64,000 bases of DNA from Pseudomonadota bacterium (GCA_027621915.1 JAQCAD010000004.1:52817-116816); one strand, 5' to 3'. Numbered from the stretch's first letter, positions 35,324 through 45,452 are shown. Numbers and translations: made by a program. The notes: generated by a model not told the origin, from the sequence alone.

Positions 35324-36952
35324 ATGCCGGGAATAAGAGTTAATCGGTTAACCACCGAGAATTTTCGCGGCGACATTTTTGGTGGCGCCACCGCGGCAGT
35401 CATCGCACTTCCACTGGCACTGGCGTTCGGCGTGGCGTCAGGCGCCGGCCCAATTGCCGGACTCTATGGCGCTATTTGCGTCGGAATGTTTGCCGCCCTG
35501 TTTGGCGGCACAAATTCTCAGATCTCCGGGCCTACGGGCCCTATGACGATCGTTGCTGCAACAGTATTCACTCAATTTGCCGGCAATCCTGCGATGGCGT
35601 TTACCGTAGTCATGATGTCAGGCGTGTTCCAGATCATGTTCGGCTACCTGCGCATTGGCAGGTACATTAATCTGATGCCTTACCCGGTGATATCGGGATT
35701 CATGACGGGGATCGGCTGCATACTGATCATATTGCAGTTGGAACCTCTCATTGGTCATGCCTCGCCTTCGAACGTTGTAAACGCATTGACCGTATTACCG
35801 AGTGATATCGGAACACCGAACTGGCACGCGGCCGGCCTTGGTATCTTATCGTTGGTTGTCTGCGTGGCTGTACCCAAACGCGTGACCCGGATTTTTCCGG
35901 CACCGTTACTCGCGATAATCTCCTGCACTGTGATCGCACTTTTTCTGACCAACGTACCACTGCTGGGACCAGTCCCGGCCGGATTGCCTGTTATCCAGAT
36001 TCCGCAGTTCGACTATGCACAATTGAGTTACATGCTCGTCAGCGCAGTTGTTCTGGCAGCGCTGGGATCAATCGATAGCCTGCTGACATCCCTGGTTGCG
36101 GATAACATGAGCCGCACGTTTCACGATTCCGACAAGGAATTGGTTGGCCAGGGCGTGGGTAACCTGGTCGCAGGACTTGCCGGGGGAATTCCTGGCGCGG
36201 GCGCCACGGTACGTACGCTGGCTAATTTAAAGGCCGGGGGCCGCACACCGGTGTCTGGCGTGTTTCACGCTCTTGTTCTCCTGCTAATCGCATTGGGCCT
36301 TGGCCCGGTTGTTACTTTGATTCCTCACGCGGCCCTTGCCGGGATACTTCTCAAGGTAGGCATTGATGTCATCGACTGGCGATTCATTAAAAGATGGCAC
36401 CGCGCACCCAGAACAGACCTAATACTGATGTTGGTTGTACTCGTATTGACAGTTTTCGTCGACGTCATCACGGCGGTAGGCGTCGGTGTCGTGATGGCGA
36501 GTCTTGTGTTCGTCAAAGAAATGGCCGACGTTCAGGTCCAGTCCATCAGAACAATCATGGATGATGCGGGTGCCGATCTGCTGGCACCTGACGAAACCGA
36601 TGCATTCCGGCAATGCAACGGACGTGCGGCGATCCTGCATCTCTCCGGTGCCATGAGTTTTGGCGCGGCCAATGAAATGATGCGCCGAATTGTTTCAGTG
36701 AAAGATGTGGACGTACTGATCATCGACCTTGCCGATGTTCCAAGCGTCGACGGAAGCGCAGCGTTAACACTTGAAGAAATAATTCAACGCGCGGTCGACT
36801 CAGATCAGGAAGTTTTTGTCGTCGGAATGCAATTCAGTGTGGTTCGGGTGCTGAGTCGCCTGGGCGCGCTCGATGGAGTCAGGGACGCGACCCGCTTTTC
36901 GACGAGAATTGAGGCCATTCAGGCGGCGATCCAGTCATTATCTGATCGCTGA
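35324..36952 (+). CDS. SulP-family anion transporter with STAS domain
   Basis: The 542-residue protein has the SulP membrane core ('GGATAAVIALPLALAFGVAS', 'GPTGPMTIVAATVF', 'MPYPVISGFMTGIG') and a C-terminal STAS domain from about residue 430 ('AAILHLSGAMSFGAANEM', 'VLIIDLADVPSVDGSAALTL'). SulP members carry sulfate, bicarbonate or dicarboxylates; the ion is not readable here. No carbonic anhydrase gene is nearby. It ends 28 bp before the next small membrane-protein gene. Confidence 0.9.
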   Translation: MPGIRVNRLTTENFRGDIFGGATAAVIALPLALAFGVASGAGPIAGLYGAICVGMFAALFGGTNSQISGPTGPMTIVAATVFTQFAGNPAMAFTVVMMSGVFQIMFGYLRIGRYINLMPYPVISGFMTGIGCILIILQLEPLIGHASPSNVVNALTVLPSDIGTPNWHAAGLGILSLVVCVAVPKRVTRIFPAPLLAIISCTVIALFLTNVPLLGPVPAGLPVIQIPQFDYAQLSYMLVSAVVLAALGSIDSLLTSLVADNMSRTFHDSDKELVGQGVGNLVAGLAGGIPGAGATVRTLANLKAGGRTPVSGVFHALVLLLIALGLGPVVTLIPHAALAGILLKVGIDVIDWRFIKRWHRAPRTDLILMLVVLVLTVFVDVITAVGVGVVMASLVFVKEMADVQVQSIRTIMDDAGADLLAPDETDAFRQCNGRAAILHLSGAMSFGAANEMMRRIVSVKDVDVLIIDLADVPSVDGSAALTLEEIIQRAVDSDQEVFVVGMQFSVVRVLSRLGALDGVRDATRFSTRIEAIQAAIQSLSDR

Positions 36953-36980
36953 CAATTCGGGAAACGGCTATAGTGCCCTT

Positions 36981-37325
36981 GTGAAGCAATCGACCAAAGC
37001 TGCGTTACTTTCAGGCCTGATTTTTCCCGGTATCGGTCACCTTGTCATTAAACAATATTTGCGTGCCGGAATATTGATCGTGATTGCACTTGTCGCGATG
37101 ACCGTCTACGTCAAAGCTGAATTCCAGCAGGCACTCGCCATTGTTGACGGCATCAATAGCGGAACGATCCCTCTCGATGCAACGTCAATTACGGAACTGG
37201 CCGCCCGGGGCGCGGACAGTCCGGTGGTAAATAGTTCTTTCTATGTTTTAGTCGCATGCTGGCTGATTGGAATTGTTGACTCCTATCGCTTGGGCAACGC
37301 GTTGGAGACGAAGCAGAAAATATGA
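36981..37325 (+). CDS. Small membrane protein, unknown function
   Basis: A GTG start at 36981 gives 114 residues with a hydrophobic N-terminal segment ('LLSGLIFPGIGHLVI'), a second helix ('AGILIVIALVAMTVYVKAEF') and a third near the C-terminus ('FYVLVACWLIGIVDSY'). The stop overlaps the next start by ATGA, so it is probably co-translated with the large Asp-box protein. The family is not known to me; it resembles short two- or three-helix envelope proteins. Confidence 0.6.
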   Translation: MKQSTKAALLSGLIFPGIGHLVIKQYLRAGILIVIALVAMTVYVKAEFQQALAIVDGINSGTIPLDATSITELAARGADSPVVNSSFYVLVACWLIGIVDSYRLGNALETKQKI

Positions 37326-40300
37326 AATATCCCGTTAGCGCAGGACTTTCTTGCTCCCTTTTATTGATGTTCAGTGTTTGCACGGTGTCGCTTGCCGATA
37401 CCGCCGGCAATGAGACTAGTGCCGTCGACAGCAGTTTCTACCAGGAACTTCGATATCGACTTATTGGCCCGTTCCGTGCGGGACGAACCGTCGGGGCTGT
37501 CGGCGTGCCATCGCAACCGAATGTTTTTTACATCGGCGTGAATAACGGCGGCGTCTGGAAAACGGACGACTTTGGACATAGCTGGAAACCGATCTTCGAC
37601 CAGGCGCACACGGGCTCGGTCGGCGACATCGCGGTGTCCCCTTCGAATCCGGACATAATTTATGTTGGCACGGGCGAGGGATTGCATCGTCCCGACCTCA
37701 GTACGGGCGACGGTATCTTCAAGTCAATCGACGGTGGCGCCAACTGGGCGCATATCGGTCTGCCAGATGTGCAGCAGGTTGGCAGGATCATCGTCCATCC
37801 GACGAATCCGGATATCGTTTTTGTTGCGGGCCTCGGGCATCCGTACGGCCCGAATGAGGAGCGCGGCGTTTTTCGCACATCTGACGGTGGCACGAGTTGG
37901 GAGAAGGTTTTATACCTCGACGAAAACACCGGTGCGATCCAGGTTGATTTCGATCCGGCCGATCCCCGAATTCTGTTTGCCAGCCTCTGGGAGCATCGTG
38001 AAGGCCCGTGGGAAAATGCGGCATTTTCAGGCGACAACAGCGGCTTGTACAAATCAACGGATGGCGGCGACAGTTGGCAGCAACTTGGCACCGGCTTACC
38101 AGGTGCCCGCGAAGGTCTTGGTCGCATCGGTATTGGAATCGCGCCCGGAAACCCGCAGCGTATTTACGCAACTGTAGATGCGCGTGAGCATGGCGGCATC
38201 TATCGCTCCAACGATGGCGGCGAAAGCTGGCAGCTGATCAGCACCGACAACCGGTTGTGGGGACGCGGCGGCGATTTCGCCGAGATTCGCGTGCATCCGC
38301 ATGACGAAGACGTCGTTTTCGTTGGCAACATCGCGTCTTATCGATCTGATGACGGTGGCACAAGCTGGACATCGATCAAAGGTGCGCCGGGCGGCGACGA
38401 CTATCACCGCATCTGGATCAACCCGGAGCAGCCAGACATCATGCTCTTTGCAGCGGACCAGGGCGCGACGATTACGATCAATGGTGGGCGCACGTGGAGC
38501 AGCTGGTACAACCAACCGACCGCACAGCTGTATCACGTGTCGACCGACAACCAGTTTCCCTACTGGATTTACGGCGGCCAGCAGGAAAGTGGCGCGATTG
38601 GCATCGCAAGCCGGGGCAACGGCGGACAAATTTCCTTTCGCGACTGGATGGGTGTCGGTGCAGATGAATACGCCTACGTTGCGCCGGATCCGTTAAACGC
38701 GGACATCATTTACGGCGGGCGTGTTGTCCGTTTCAACAAGAAGACCGGCCAGACGCAAAATGTAGCGCCGGAAGCGCTTCGATCAGGCAATTACCGAACG
38801 CTTCGTTCAATGCCGCTCACATTTCACCCAGCCGATCCGACGATGTTGCTCTATGCGAGCAACGTGCTGTGGAAAACACATGACGGCGGCCAGAACTGGG
38901 AGGTAATCAGCCCCGACCTGTCTCGCGAGCAGCCGGATGTTCCCGAAAGTATCGGCGACTTTCGCACACCGGACTTGCAATCAATGACGCGGCGCGGCGT
39001 GATTTATGCACTGGGCGCATCGCCACGCGATAAAAAGTTAATCTGGGCAGGAACTGACGACGGGTTGATTCACGTGACGCAGAACGCCGGCCGCGCCTGG
39101 CGCGATGTCACGCCGAAAGAGCTACGCGCGTGGGACAAAGTTTCAGCGCTGGACGCCGGTCACTTCGACAAGAACACCGCCTACGCAGCAATCAATGCGA
39201 TCCGGCGAGATGACTTGCGACCACACATCTACCGAACACACGATGGTGGCCAACAATGGACTCGAGTCGTGACGGGCCTGCCGGAATCCGGTCCGGTCAA
39301 CGTTGTTCGCGAGGACCCTCTGCAACCCGGGCTCCTGTTCGCCGGCACCGAGCGCACCGTCTATTTTTCGATTGACGACGGCGCTCACTGGAGCGAGCTG
39401 AAAATGAACATGCCCGCATCGTCAGTTCGTGACCTTGTTATTCATGGCGACGATCTGGTCATTGGCACGCACGGCCGTTCGATCTGGGTTATGGACAACA
39501 TTTCCCCGTTGCGCCAGCTCGCGGCAATGCGAAACAAGGACGCGTCCTGGCTTTTTGCGCCGGTGAATGCGTTGCGGGTCCGCTGGAACATGTTCTCGGA
39601 TACACCGTTGCCGCCTGAAGAACCAACCGGTGAAAACCCGCTGGACGGCGCGGTCCTCGACTACTACCTCGCAACCGATACAGACACAGTCACATTGGAA
39701 ATCCTGGACGCCGACCGAAGCACCGTGCGCCGGTTCTCCAGCAATGACGCGCCGGAGATAGTTGATCCGGACGACCTCGCCCACCCGACCTACTGGATCC
39801 GGCCATCGTCCACACTGGCGAAAACGAAAGGCCACCATCGACTCGCGTGGGATCTCCGTTACGAGCCACCCAAAGGTGTTGAACGCTCATTCGATATTGC
39901 CGCCGTCTATCAAAGTACGCCAAGCGGGCCACAGGGGCCGTTCGTACACCCGGGACGCTACACGGTCAGGCTGACAGTGGGTGGCGACGTGTTTGCGCAG
40001 GAGATCGATGTTGCGCTGGACCCGCGTGTTGAGATCACCGACGCCGATCTCCGGCTGCAGACCCGCTACTCTCTCGCTGCTTATCGTGGCCACCAACGTG
40101 CCCAGACTTTAAGGGATGAAATAGATGCAGAGCTGTCCACGGCCGATGAGCAACGCCGTGGCCTGCTACTGGCGTTACGTGGTGCAGGGGACGCGGAAAA
40201 CCCCGACATCACGTACGGCAGTATTTCTGCAGCGCCATCAGATACAGAAACGTTAGTCGGCATCCAGACGAAGCTCATTCACATGCTGAAAATATTTCAG

Positions 40301-40450
40301 GCTGCCGACGCACGGCCAAACAGCCATGCAATACAAAGCATCAACACATTGCTCGCTACGCTTGAAAAACTGGTGGAACGACATGCGGCGATCGCGTTGT
40401 TTCAGGCCGGTGGTACTATTCCGGAGAACAATAAAAGTATCGATCAGTAA
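37322..40450 (+). CDS. Large exported Asp-box (BNR/sortilin-like) propeller protein
   Basis: The 1042-residue protein has a signal peptide ('LSCSLLLMFSVCTVSLAD') and about eleven Asp-box motifs (SxDxGxxW), for example 'KTDDFGHSWKPI', 'KSIDGGANWAHI', 'RTSDGGTSWEKV', 'KSTDGGDSWQQL', 'RSNDGGESWQLI', 'RSDDGGTSWTSI', 'KTHDGGQNWEVI' and 'RTHDGGQQWTRV'. These mark one or two beta-propellers like VPS10/sortilin or sialidase. After residue about 760 the sequence leaves the propeller and forms a C-terminal beta domain and a helical tail. Catalytic sialidase residues are not apparent, so the role may be binding rather than hydrolysis. It overlaps the preceding gene by 4 bp. Confidence 0.82.
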   Translation: MKYPVSAGLSCSLLLMFSVCTVSLADTAGNETSAVDSSFYQELRYRLIGPFRAGRTVGAVGVPSQPNVFYIGVNNGGVWKTDDFGHSWKPIFDQAHTGSVGDIAVSPSNPDIIYVGTGEGLHRPDLSTGDGIFKSIDGGANWAHIGLPDVQQVGRIIVHPTNPDIVFVAGLGHPYGPNEERGVFRTSDGGTSWEKVLYLDENTGAIQVDFDPADPRILFASLWEHREGPWENAAFSGDNSGLYKSTDGGDSWQQLGTGLPGAREGLGRIGIGIAPGNPQRIYATVDAREHGGIYRSNDGGESWQLISTDNRLWGRGGDFAEIRVHPHDEDVVFVGNIASYRSDDGGTSWTSIKGAPGGDDYHRIWINPEQPDIMLFAADQGATITINGGRTWSSWYNQPTAQLYHVSTDNQFPYWIYGGQQESGAIGIASRGNGGQISFRDWMGVGADEYAYVAPDPLNADIIYGGRVVRFNKKTGQTQNVAPEALRSGNYRTLRSMPLTFHPADPTMLLYASNVLWKTHDGGQNWEVISPDLSREQPDVPESIGDFRTPDLQSMTRRGVIYALGASPRDKKLIWAGTDDGLIHVTQNAGRAWRDVTPKELRAWDKVSALDAGHFDKNTAYAAINAIRRDDLRPHIYRTHDGGQQWTRVVTGLPESGPVNVVREDPLQPGLLFAGTERTVYFSIDDGAHWSELKMNMPASSVRDLVIHGDDLVIGTHGRSIWVMDNISPLRQLAAMRNKDASWLFAPVNALRVRWNMFSDTPLPPEEPTGENPLDGAVLDYYLATDTDTVTLEILDADRSTVRRFSSNDAPEIVDPDDLAHPTYWIRPSSTLAKTKGHHRLAWDLRYEPPKGVERSFDIAAVYQSTPSGPQGPFVHPGRYTVRLTVGGDVFAQEIDVALDPRVEITDADLRLQTRYSLAAYRGHQRAQTLRDEIDAELSTADEQRRGLLLALRGAGDAENPDITYGSISAAPSDTETLVGIQTKLIHMLKIFQAADARPNSHAIQSINTLLATLEKLVERHAAIALFQAGGTIPENNKSIDQ

Positions 40451-40513
40451 CAAGGCGTTTCGCGGGCTGTTCTTACCGGAACGCACCATTCAACACAATC
40501 GGGGAGGTATTCA

Positions 40514-41593
40514 ATGCACAACCGGCGTTCATTTCTCAAACATTCGATCGCAGCTACCGGCGCTCTCGGTGCCACGACATGGTCGGGCTCTTCTCTCGGT
40601 GCGTCCTCGACACAATCGGCCCTGGTGTTCGATGCCATGGGTGAGATTCGAGAAGTGTACGACTCCGCCCTGCTTCGGGAAATGCTCGACAGCGGCCTGA
40701 ACGCGATTACCAAAACGATGTGTGATCCAAAAACGTATGAGCGCGAAGCGCTTGACGTCGCACTTGAGGGCATTCGGAGTTTCGATGCTTGGGTCGAGGC
40801 AAACCCGCGCCAGGTAATCAAAGCGACCAGCGTGGCCGACCTTGATCGGGCACAGCGCGATGGAAAAATTGCCGTTTTTTACCTGATTCAGAACTCCACG
40901 CCGTTCGGCAAGAATCTCGACATGGTCGACACGTTTTATGGCCTGGGCCTGCGTTCTGTACAGGTTACCTACAACTACCAGAATTGGGCTGGAGCCGGGT
41001 GTCTGGAAAGAACAAACGCCGGACTGTCAAAATTCGGCGTGGAGCTGGTCGAGAAGCTGAATGACACGAACATGCTTGTCGATTGCTCACACGCGAATAT
41101 GCCGACGATGGCGGATACGATTCGTACCTCGAAGATGCCGGTCATCGTATCGCACACGGGATGCCTCGCCATTCACAAGAACGTTCGAAACACCACCGAC
41201 GAAAATCTCCGCCTGCTTGCGGATCATGGCGGAGTTGTCGGTATCGACCAGATTCGCCCGCACATCACGACGCTTCGGGAGGGTGCACTGCAACACTATC
41301 TCGACCACATTCAACACGCCGTTAAGGTTTGCGGTATTGACCACGTCGGAATAGGCAGCGACCGGGATCATCGCTACATCAACCTGACGCCGGAATATCT
41401 TGACGAACTGCGCGCGGAACAGGGCGCAAACCTGAACGAAGACGATTTACCGTGGTTCATGGTCGAGCTGAACGGCCCTCGCCGAATGGAAACGATCTGG
41501 AGCGGCCTGAAAGATCGTGGTCTCTCAGATGCGGACGTCGAAAAGATAATGGGTGCCAACGTACGCCGAATTTATGCGGAAACCATTGGCTGA
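40514..41593 (+). CDS. Tat-signal M19 dipeptidase-like protein with altered metal ligands
   Basis: The protein starts with a Tat-like signal 'MHNRRSFLKHSIAATGALGA' and has the renal-dipeptidase TIM barrel: 'GLRSVQVTYNYQNWAGAG', 'LVDCSHANMPT', 'VIVSHTG', 'GIDHVGIGSDRD'. His193, His214 and Asp283 occupy ligand positions. The N-terminal HxD pair is Met42 and Glu44, and the bridging Glu is Gln126, so a standard two-zinc centre cannot form. A ribosome-binding site GGGGAGG precedes the ATG. Either it uses one metal or a different chemistry, or it is a binding protein. It follows the Asp-box protein by 63 bp and may share its operon. Confidence 0.8.
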   Translation: MHNRRSFLKHSIAATGALGATTWSGSSLGASSTQSALVFDAMGEIREVYDSALLREMLDSGLNAITKTMCDPKTYEREALDVALEGIRSFDAWVEANPRQVIKATSVADLDRAQRDGKIAVFYLIQNSTPFGKNLDMVDTFYGLGLRSVQVTYNYQNWAGAGCLERTNAGLSKFGVELVEKLNDTNMLVDCSHANMPTMADTIRTSKMPVIVSHTGCLAIHKNVRNTTDENLRLLADHGGVVGIDQIRPHITTLREGALQHYLDHIQHAVKVCGIDHVGIGSDRDHRYINLTPEYLDELRAEQGANLNEDDLPWFMVELNGPRRMETIWSGLKDRGLSDADVEKIMGANVRRIYAETIG

Positions 41594-41631
41594 CGGAGAT
41601 TGGGGTCGACCCTTTTTGAGGCGTACTGTTG

Positions 41632-42738
41632 TTACGGGATGTTCACCACAATCTTGCCACGGGCGTGCCCCTCTTCCGAGTATCGAATTGCGGCCGGAAC
41701 ATCGCTTAGTCGGTAGCGGTTGTCATCGATCACAGATGTCATGGCACCCGATTCCATCAGGCCAGCCAGGAATCCCAGGTCATCCTGATTCAGTTGCGCG
41801 ATGAACATGCCGAGCTCCTGTTCAACAAATGGTGACACCACGAGAGCCTTCAGAGCACTGATCAAGGGAGCAACCCAATCACCCTTCGCCGCGCCGACGA
41901 TCACCAGCGTACCGGTTGGCGTCAACACGGTCCTGTTCTTTGCAAGTGTTTGATTGCCGACGTTGTCGATAATCAGGTCGAATAGATCTCCACTGTCGGT
42001 GTAGTTTTCTTTTGTATAGTCGACAATGTGATCTGCACCGAGCGCGCGAACCATCTCGACATTCCGGGTGCTGCAGACTGCCGTGACTTCCGCCCCGAAA
42101 TATTTGGCAATCTGCACGGCGTACGTGCCGACACCGCCCGACGCGCCATTGATCAGGACTTTTTGACCCGTTTTGATTTTTCCCTGATCCCGAAGCGCCT
42201 GCAACGCGGTGATCGCAGCGATTGGAACGGCAGCTGCCTGCTCGAAAGTCACATTGGGTGGTTTCTTTGTGAGCGCCCGGTTTTCGCGAATGATCACGTA
42301 CTCTGCGAAGGCGCCACTTCGTCCACCAAAAACCTCATCGCCCGGCATGTAACGAGTGACATTTCTGCCGATCGCCTCGACGACCCCCGCAAAGTCTACG
42401 CCAATGCTCGAATCACCAGGCGTACCCAGCCCGGAAGACAGTCGCATGATGTACGGAGAGCCTCTCATGCCATGCCAGTCCAGCGGATTGACGGAAGCCG
42501 CGACGACTTTTACGAGAACCTCGTCGTCCCCAGGCACAGGCTTCGCGATGTCTTCCAGGGTCAGGACGTCCGGCGAACCGTAGCACCGACTCACGATGGC
42601 CTTCATGGTCTCGGTCCCGGCTGCAACGCCCGGTGCCGGGCTGCAGGCTGCGCTATGACTCAGGACGAGCGCCAACGACGCGATAGCGACCAGCAGGACT
42701 CCAAGCGTCCCGCCAGCAATTTTGTATCGCAGCTTCAT
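41632..42738 (-). CDS. Membrane-anchored medium-chain NAD(P)-dependent oxidoreductase
   Basis: The C-terminal 325 residues form a quinone-reductase/zinc-less MDR protein: 'VNPLDWHGMRG', 'GVDFAGVVEAIGRNV', the NADPH loop 'LINGASGGVGTYAVQIAKYFG' in parts, and 'DNVGNQTLAKN'. The structural zinc Cys cluster is absent. The ATG at 42738, with GGAGG at ideal spacing, adds an N-terminal hydrophobic helix ('IAGGTLGVLLVAIASLALVL') and 'SAACSPAPG', which could be a signal anchor or a lipoprotein site. An NADPH enzyme on the periplasmic side would be odd. Confidence 0.8.
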   Translation of the reverse strand: MKLRYKIAGGTLGVLLVAIASLALVLSHSAACSPAPGVAAGTETMKAIVSRCYGSPDVLTLEDIAKPVPGDDEVLVKVVAASVNPLDWHGMRGSPYIMRLSSGLGTPGDSSIGVDFAGVVEAIGRNVTRYMPGDEVFGGRSGAFAEYVIIRENRALTKKPPNVTFEQAAAVPIAAITALQALRDQGKIKTGQKVLINGASGGVGTYAVQIAKYFGAEVTAVCSTRNVEMVRALGADHIVDYTKENYTDSGDLFDLIIDNVGNQTLAKNRTVLTPTGTLVIVGAAKGDWVAPLISALKALVVSPFVEQELGMFIAQLNQDDLGFLAGLMESGAMTSVIDDNRYRLSDVPAAIRYSEEGHARGKIVVNIP

Positions 42739-42847
42739 TGTTTTTCCTCCAGGCTTGCCATCAAACCGCATCGATTCCGTGGGTAACAGATCCCGTATTC
42801 GGGCAGAATATTGTCATGTTCGCGACCAGCCACGATAGCACCATTCA

Positions 42848-43939
42848 ATGACAGATGACCTAGCCCGCTATCAACGGCAGATGCTGTTGCCTGGCTTCGG
42901 AGAAGAAGGGCAGCGGCGGTTGCAGGAGTCCACTATTCTCTTGCTCGGCTGCGGCGCGCTTGGCTCGGTCGCCGCAGACATGCTCGCGCGGGCAGGTGTT
43001 GGTCATCTCATCATCGTCGATCGTGACTTCGTTGAACTCACCAACCTGCAGCGCCAGGTACTGTTTGACGAGCGAGATGTTGCAGACGCAATTCCGAAGG
43101 CAGAAGCCGCAAAGCGAAAAATCGCCAACGTCAATTCAGGGATACGTGTGACGGCCATCGTTGATGACATCAATCACACCAATATTGAACGTTACGCCAA
43201 AGGTGCTGATGTCCTGGTAGATGGGCTGGATAATTTCGAAACGCGCTACCTCGCGAATGATCTCGCGGTAAAAACCGGCCGACCTTATGTATACGGCGCC
43301 GCGGTCGGCACCACGGGCATGTCGTTTCCGGTATTGCCACATACTGCTGGCAGTGCCGCCTGGGAGACGGCCGGAAAGAATTTCGCAACGCCGTGTTTTC
43401 GTTGCCTGTTTGAAGAAGCACCGCCACCGGGCACAAGCCCAACCTGTGACACGATCGGCGTACTCGGCCCCGCTGTCGCCATCATCGCCAATTTCCAGGT
43501 AACCGAAACATTAAAGATCCTGACGGGTAACTTTGACCGTGTGAGCAGGACGTTGCTGAACCTCGACCTGTGGGCGAACGAGATCCTGCAACTCAAAGTG
43601 GATAATGTTTACGAGAAAACAGACTGCCCGTGTTGCAGGCAACGGCAGTTCGACTATCTCGATGGCAAGTCCGGATCCAGTGCCGCTCATTTGTGCGGAC
43701 GCAACGCGATACAGCTTCGTCATCGGCAGCAGGCGGATGGTATCGACATAGCGGCAGTTGCGGCGCGGCTCGGCAAGAACAGCGCTGTCACCGCCAACGA
43801 ATTCATGCTCCGCGCGATGATAAACGACGCGGGCTGTGCATACGAAATCACGCTGTTCCCGGACGGTCGGGCGATCATCAAAGGAACGGACGATACCGGC
43901 GTCGCCCGCGGCATTTACGCAAAATATGTAGGCGCATAA
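42848..43939 (+). CDS. E1-like adenylyltransferase (MoeB/ThiF/HesA family)
   Basis: This 363-residue protein activates the C-terminus of a ubiquitin-like carrier by adenylation. It has '[20 protein letters not shown]' (ATP-binding GxGxxG), '[17 protein letters not shown]', '[15 protein letters not shown]', '[18 protein letters not shown]' and 'CPCCRQ', the two CxxC pairs for zinc plus the Cys in '[11 protein letters not shown]'. The last 80 residues form an extra domain starting '[19 protein letters not shown]'. No rhodanese domain is present. Its carrier is probably the MoaD/ThiS-like protein encoded two genes downstream. Confidence 0.88.
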   Translation: MTDDLARYQRQMLLPGFGEEGQRRLQESTILLLGCGALGSVAADMLARAGVGHLIIVDRDFVELTNLQRQVLFDERDVADAIPKAEAAKRKIANVNSGIRVTAIVDDINHTNIERYAKGADVLVDGLDNFETRYLANDLAVKTGRPYVYGAAVGTTGMSFPVLPHTAGSAAWETAGKNFATPCFRCLFEEAPPPGTSPTCDTIGVLGPAVAIIANFQVTETLKILTGNFDRVSRTLLNLDLWANEILQLKVDNVYEKTDCPCCRQRQFDYLDGKSGSSAAHLCGRNAIQLRHRQQADGIDIAAVAARLGKNSAVTANEFMLRAMINDAGCAYEITLFPDGRAIIKGTDDTGVARGIYAKYVGA

Positions 43940-43971
43940 CGTACACGTCGATTCAGAAGAGGAGTATTTAC

Positions 43972-45159
43972 ATGGCTTCCATCCGCGTTCTCGTCGGCAC
44001 ACGCAAAGGTGCTTTCATCCTCACCTCGGACAGCAAGCGAAAAAAATGGTCGGTCGACGGACCACACTTTGCTGGCTGGGAGATTTACCACGTTAAGGGT
44101 TCACCGGTGGACCCAGACCGGATTTATGCCTCGCAGACATCAAGCTGGTTCGGCCAGATCATTCAGCGCTCGGACGACGGCGGCAAAACATGGTCACAGC
44201 CAGGTTCGGACGGCAATGCCGAGAAAGCTGCTGCTTCCGGTATGCCGCAGGGCAAGAGCAACATGTTTGTCTACGATACATCCGATAAAAGCGGCAAACC
44301 CCTTACGACCCACCAGTGGTACGACGGCACGCAGCATCCCTGGGAATTTGCACGCGTGTGGCACCTTGAACCTTCGCTCGACGACCCGGATACCTGCTAT
44401 GCCGGTGTCGAAGATGCGGCGCTATTTAGGACAACCGATGGCGGCGTGACCTGGCACGAGCTCGCCGGCCTGCGGGGTCACGAAACCGGGCCGAGCTGGG
44501 CGCCGGGCGCGGGCGGCATGTGCCTGCATACCATCGTGCTCGACCCGACGAACAAGAGTCGAATCTTTTGTGCCATTTCAGCGGCCGGGGCGTTCCGTTC
44601 CGACGACAGTGGCACGACGTGGAAACCGATCAATGTCGGCCTGCACTCGGAGTACATACCGAATCCGACTGCCGAAGTTGGACATTGCGTGCATCGAATT
44701 GCGATTCATCCGACCAATCCGAACACGTTGTTCATGCAGAAACACTGGGACGTAATGCGAAGCGATGACGGTGGCGATTCGTGGCGCGAAGTGAGCGGCA
44801 ATCTGCCGAGTGACTTCGGTTTCCCGATTACGGTACATGCGCATGACCCCGAAACGATTTACGTCGTGCCAATCCTGAGCGACTCGCTGCACTATCCGCC
44901 CGAAGGAAAACTTCGTGTTTACAGAAGTCGCTCCGGTGGCGAAGAATGGGAAGCGCTGACGAAAGGATTGCCGCAGGAACATTGTTACGTGAACGTACTG
45001 CGCGACGCGATGGCGGTGGATACAGCGAAACCCTGCGGTATTTATTTCGGCACAACAGGCGGACAGGTTTACGCATCCAACGATGAGGGCGACAGCTGGG
45101 ATGCGATTGTTCGCGATCTGCCGGCAGTGCTGTCGATCGAGGTCCAGAACATTTCATGA
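43972..45159 (+). CDS. Asp-box (BNR) propeller protein, cytoplasmic
   Basis: The ATG at 43972 with AGAGGAG upstream gives 395 residues beginning '[20 protein letters not shown]'. Six Asp-box motifs follow: '[10 protein letters not shown]', 'RTTDGGVTW', 'RSDDSGTTW', 'RSDDGGDSW', 'RSRSGGEEW' and 'ASNDEGDSW'. There is no signal peptide, so unlike sialidases and the 1042-residue protein nearby it should stay in the cytoplasm. It lies between an E1-like enzyme gene and a carrier gene and overlaps the latter by ATGA. Function is not known. Confidence 0.82.
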   Translation: MASIRVLVGTRKGAFILTSDSKRKKWSVDGPHFAGWEIYHVKGSPVDPDRIYASQTSSWFGQIIQRSDDGGKTWSQPGSDGNAEKAAASGMPQGKSNMFVYDTSDKSGKPLTTHQWYDGTQHPWEFARVWHLEPSLDDPDTCYAGVEDAALFRTTDGGVTWHELAGLRGHETGPSWAPGAGGMCLHTIVLDPTNKSRIFCAISAAGAFRSDDSGTTWKPINVGLHSEYIPNPTAEVGHCVHRIAIHPTNPNTLFMQKHWDVMRSDDGGDSWREVSGNLPSDFGFPITVHAHDPETIYVVPILSDSLHYPPEGKLRVYRSRSGGEEWEALTKGLPQEHCYVNVLRDAMAVDTAKPCGIYFGTTGGQVYASNDEGDSWDAIVRDLPAVLSIEVQNIS

Positions 45160-45452
45160 TTCGCGTGGTACTACCGCACCACCTGCAAACGCTTGCGCGA
45201 TGTGATCGCGAAGTGACGGTAATCGTCGACGGAGTTGTCACGCAGCGCAGGATTCTGGACGCGCTGGAAGCTCGCTACCCGATGCTTCGCGGAACGATAC
45301 GTGAACACGTCACTTTGCAGAGGCGTCCGAGGATCCGGTTCTTCGCCAACAGTGAAGATGTCACGCACGATTCGCCGGATGCTGAACTGCCATCATCGAT
45401 CGCAAGCGGGGAGCTGCCGTTCATGATCGTCGGCGCAGTCGCCGGGGGATAG
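45156..45452 (+). CDS. MoaD/ThiS-like ubiquitin-fold carrier protein
   Basis: The 98-residue protein has the small beta-grasp pattern and ends with 'GAVAGG', the double Gly used for adenylation and thiocarboxylation. '[14 protein letters not shown]' is the helix typical of MoaD-like proteins. It starts inside the stop of the Asp-box gene (ATGA) and lies 1.2 kb from the E1-like gene, its likely activator. No moaE, thiG or cysM-like partner gene is nearby, so the sulfur acceptor is unknown. Confidence 0.85.
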   Translation: MIRVVLPHHLQTLARCDREVTVIVDGVVTQRRILDALEARYPMLRGTIREHVTLQRRPRIRFFANSEDVTHDSPDAELPSSIASGELPFMIVGAVAGG

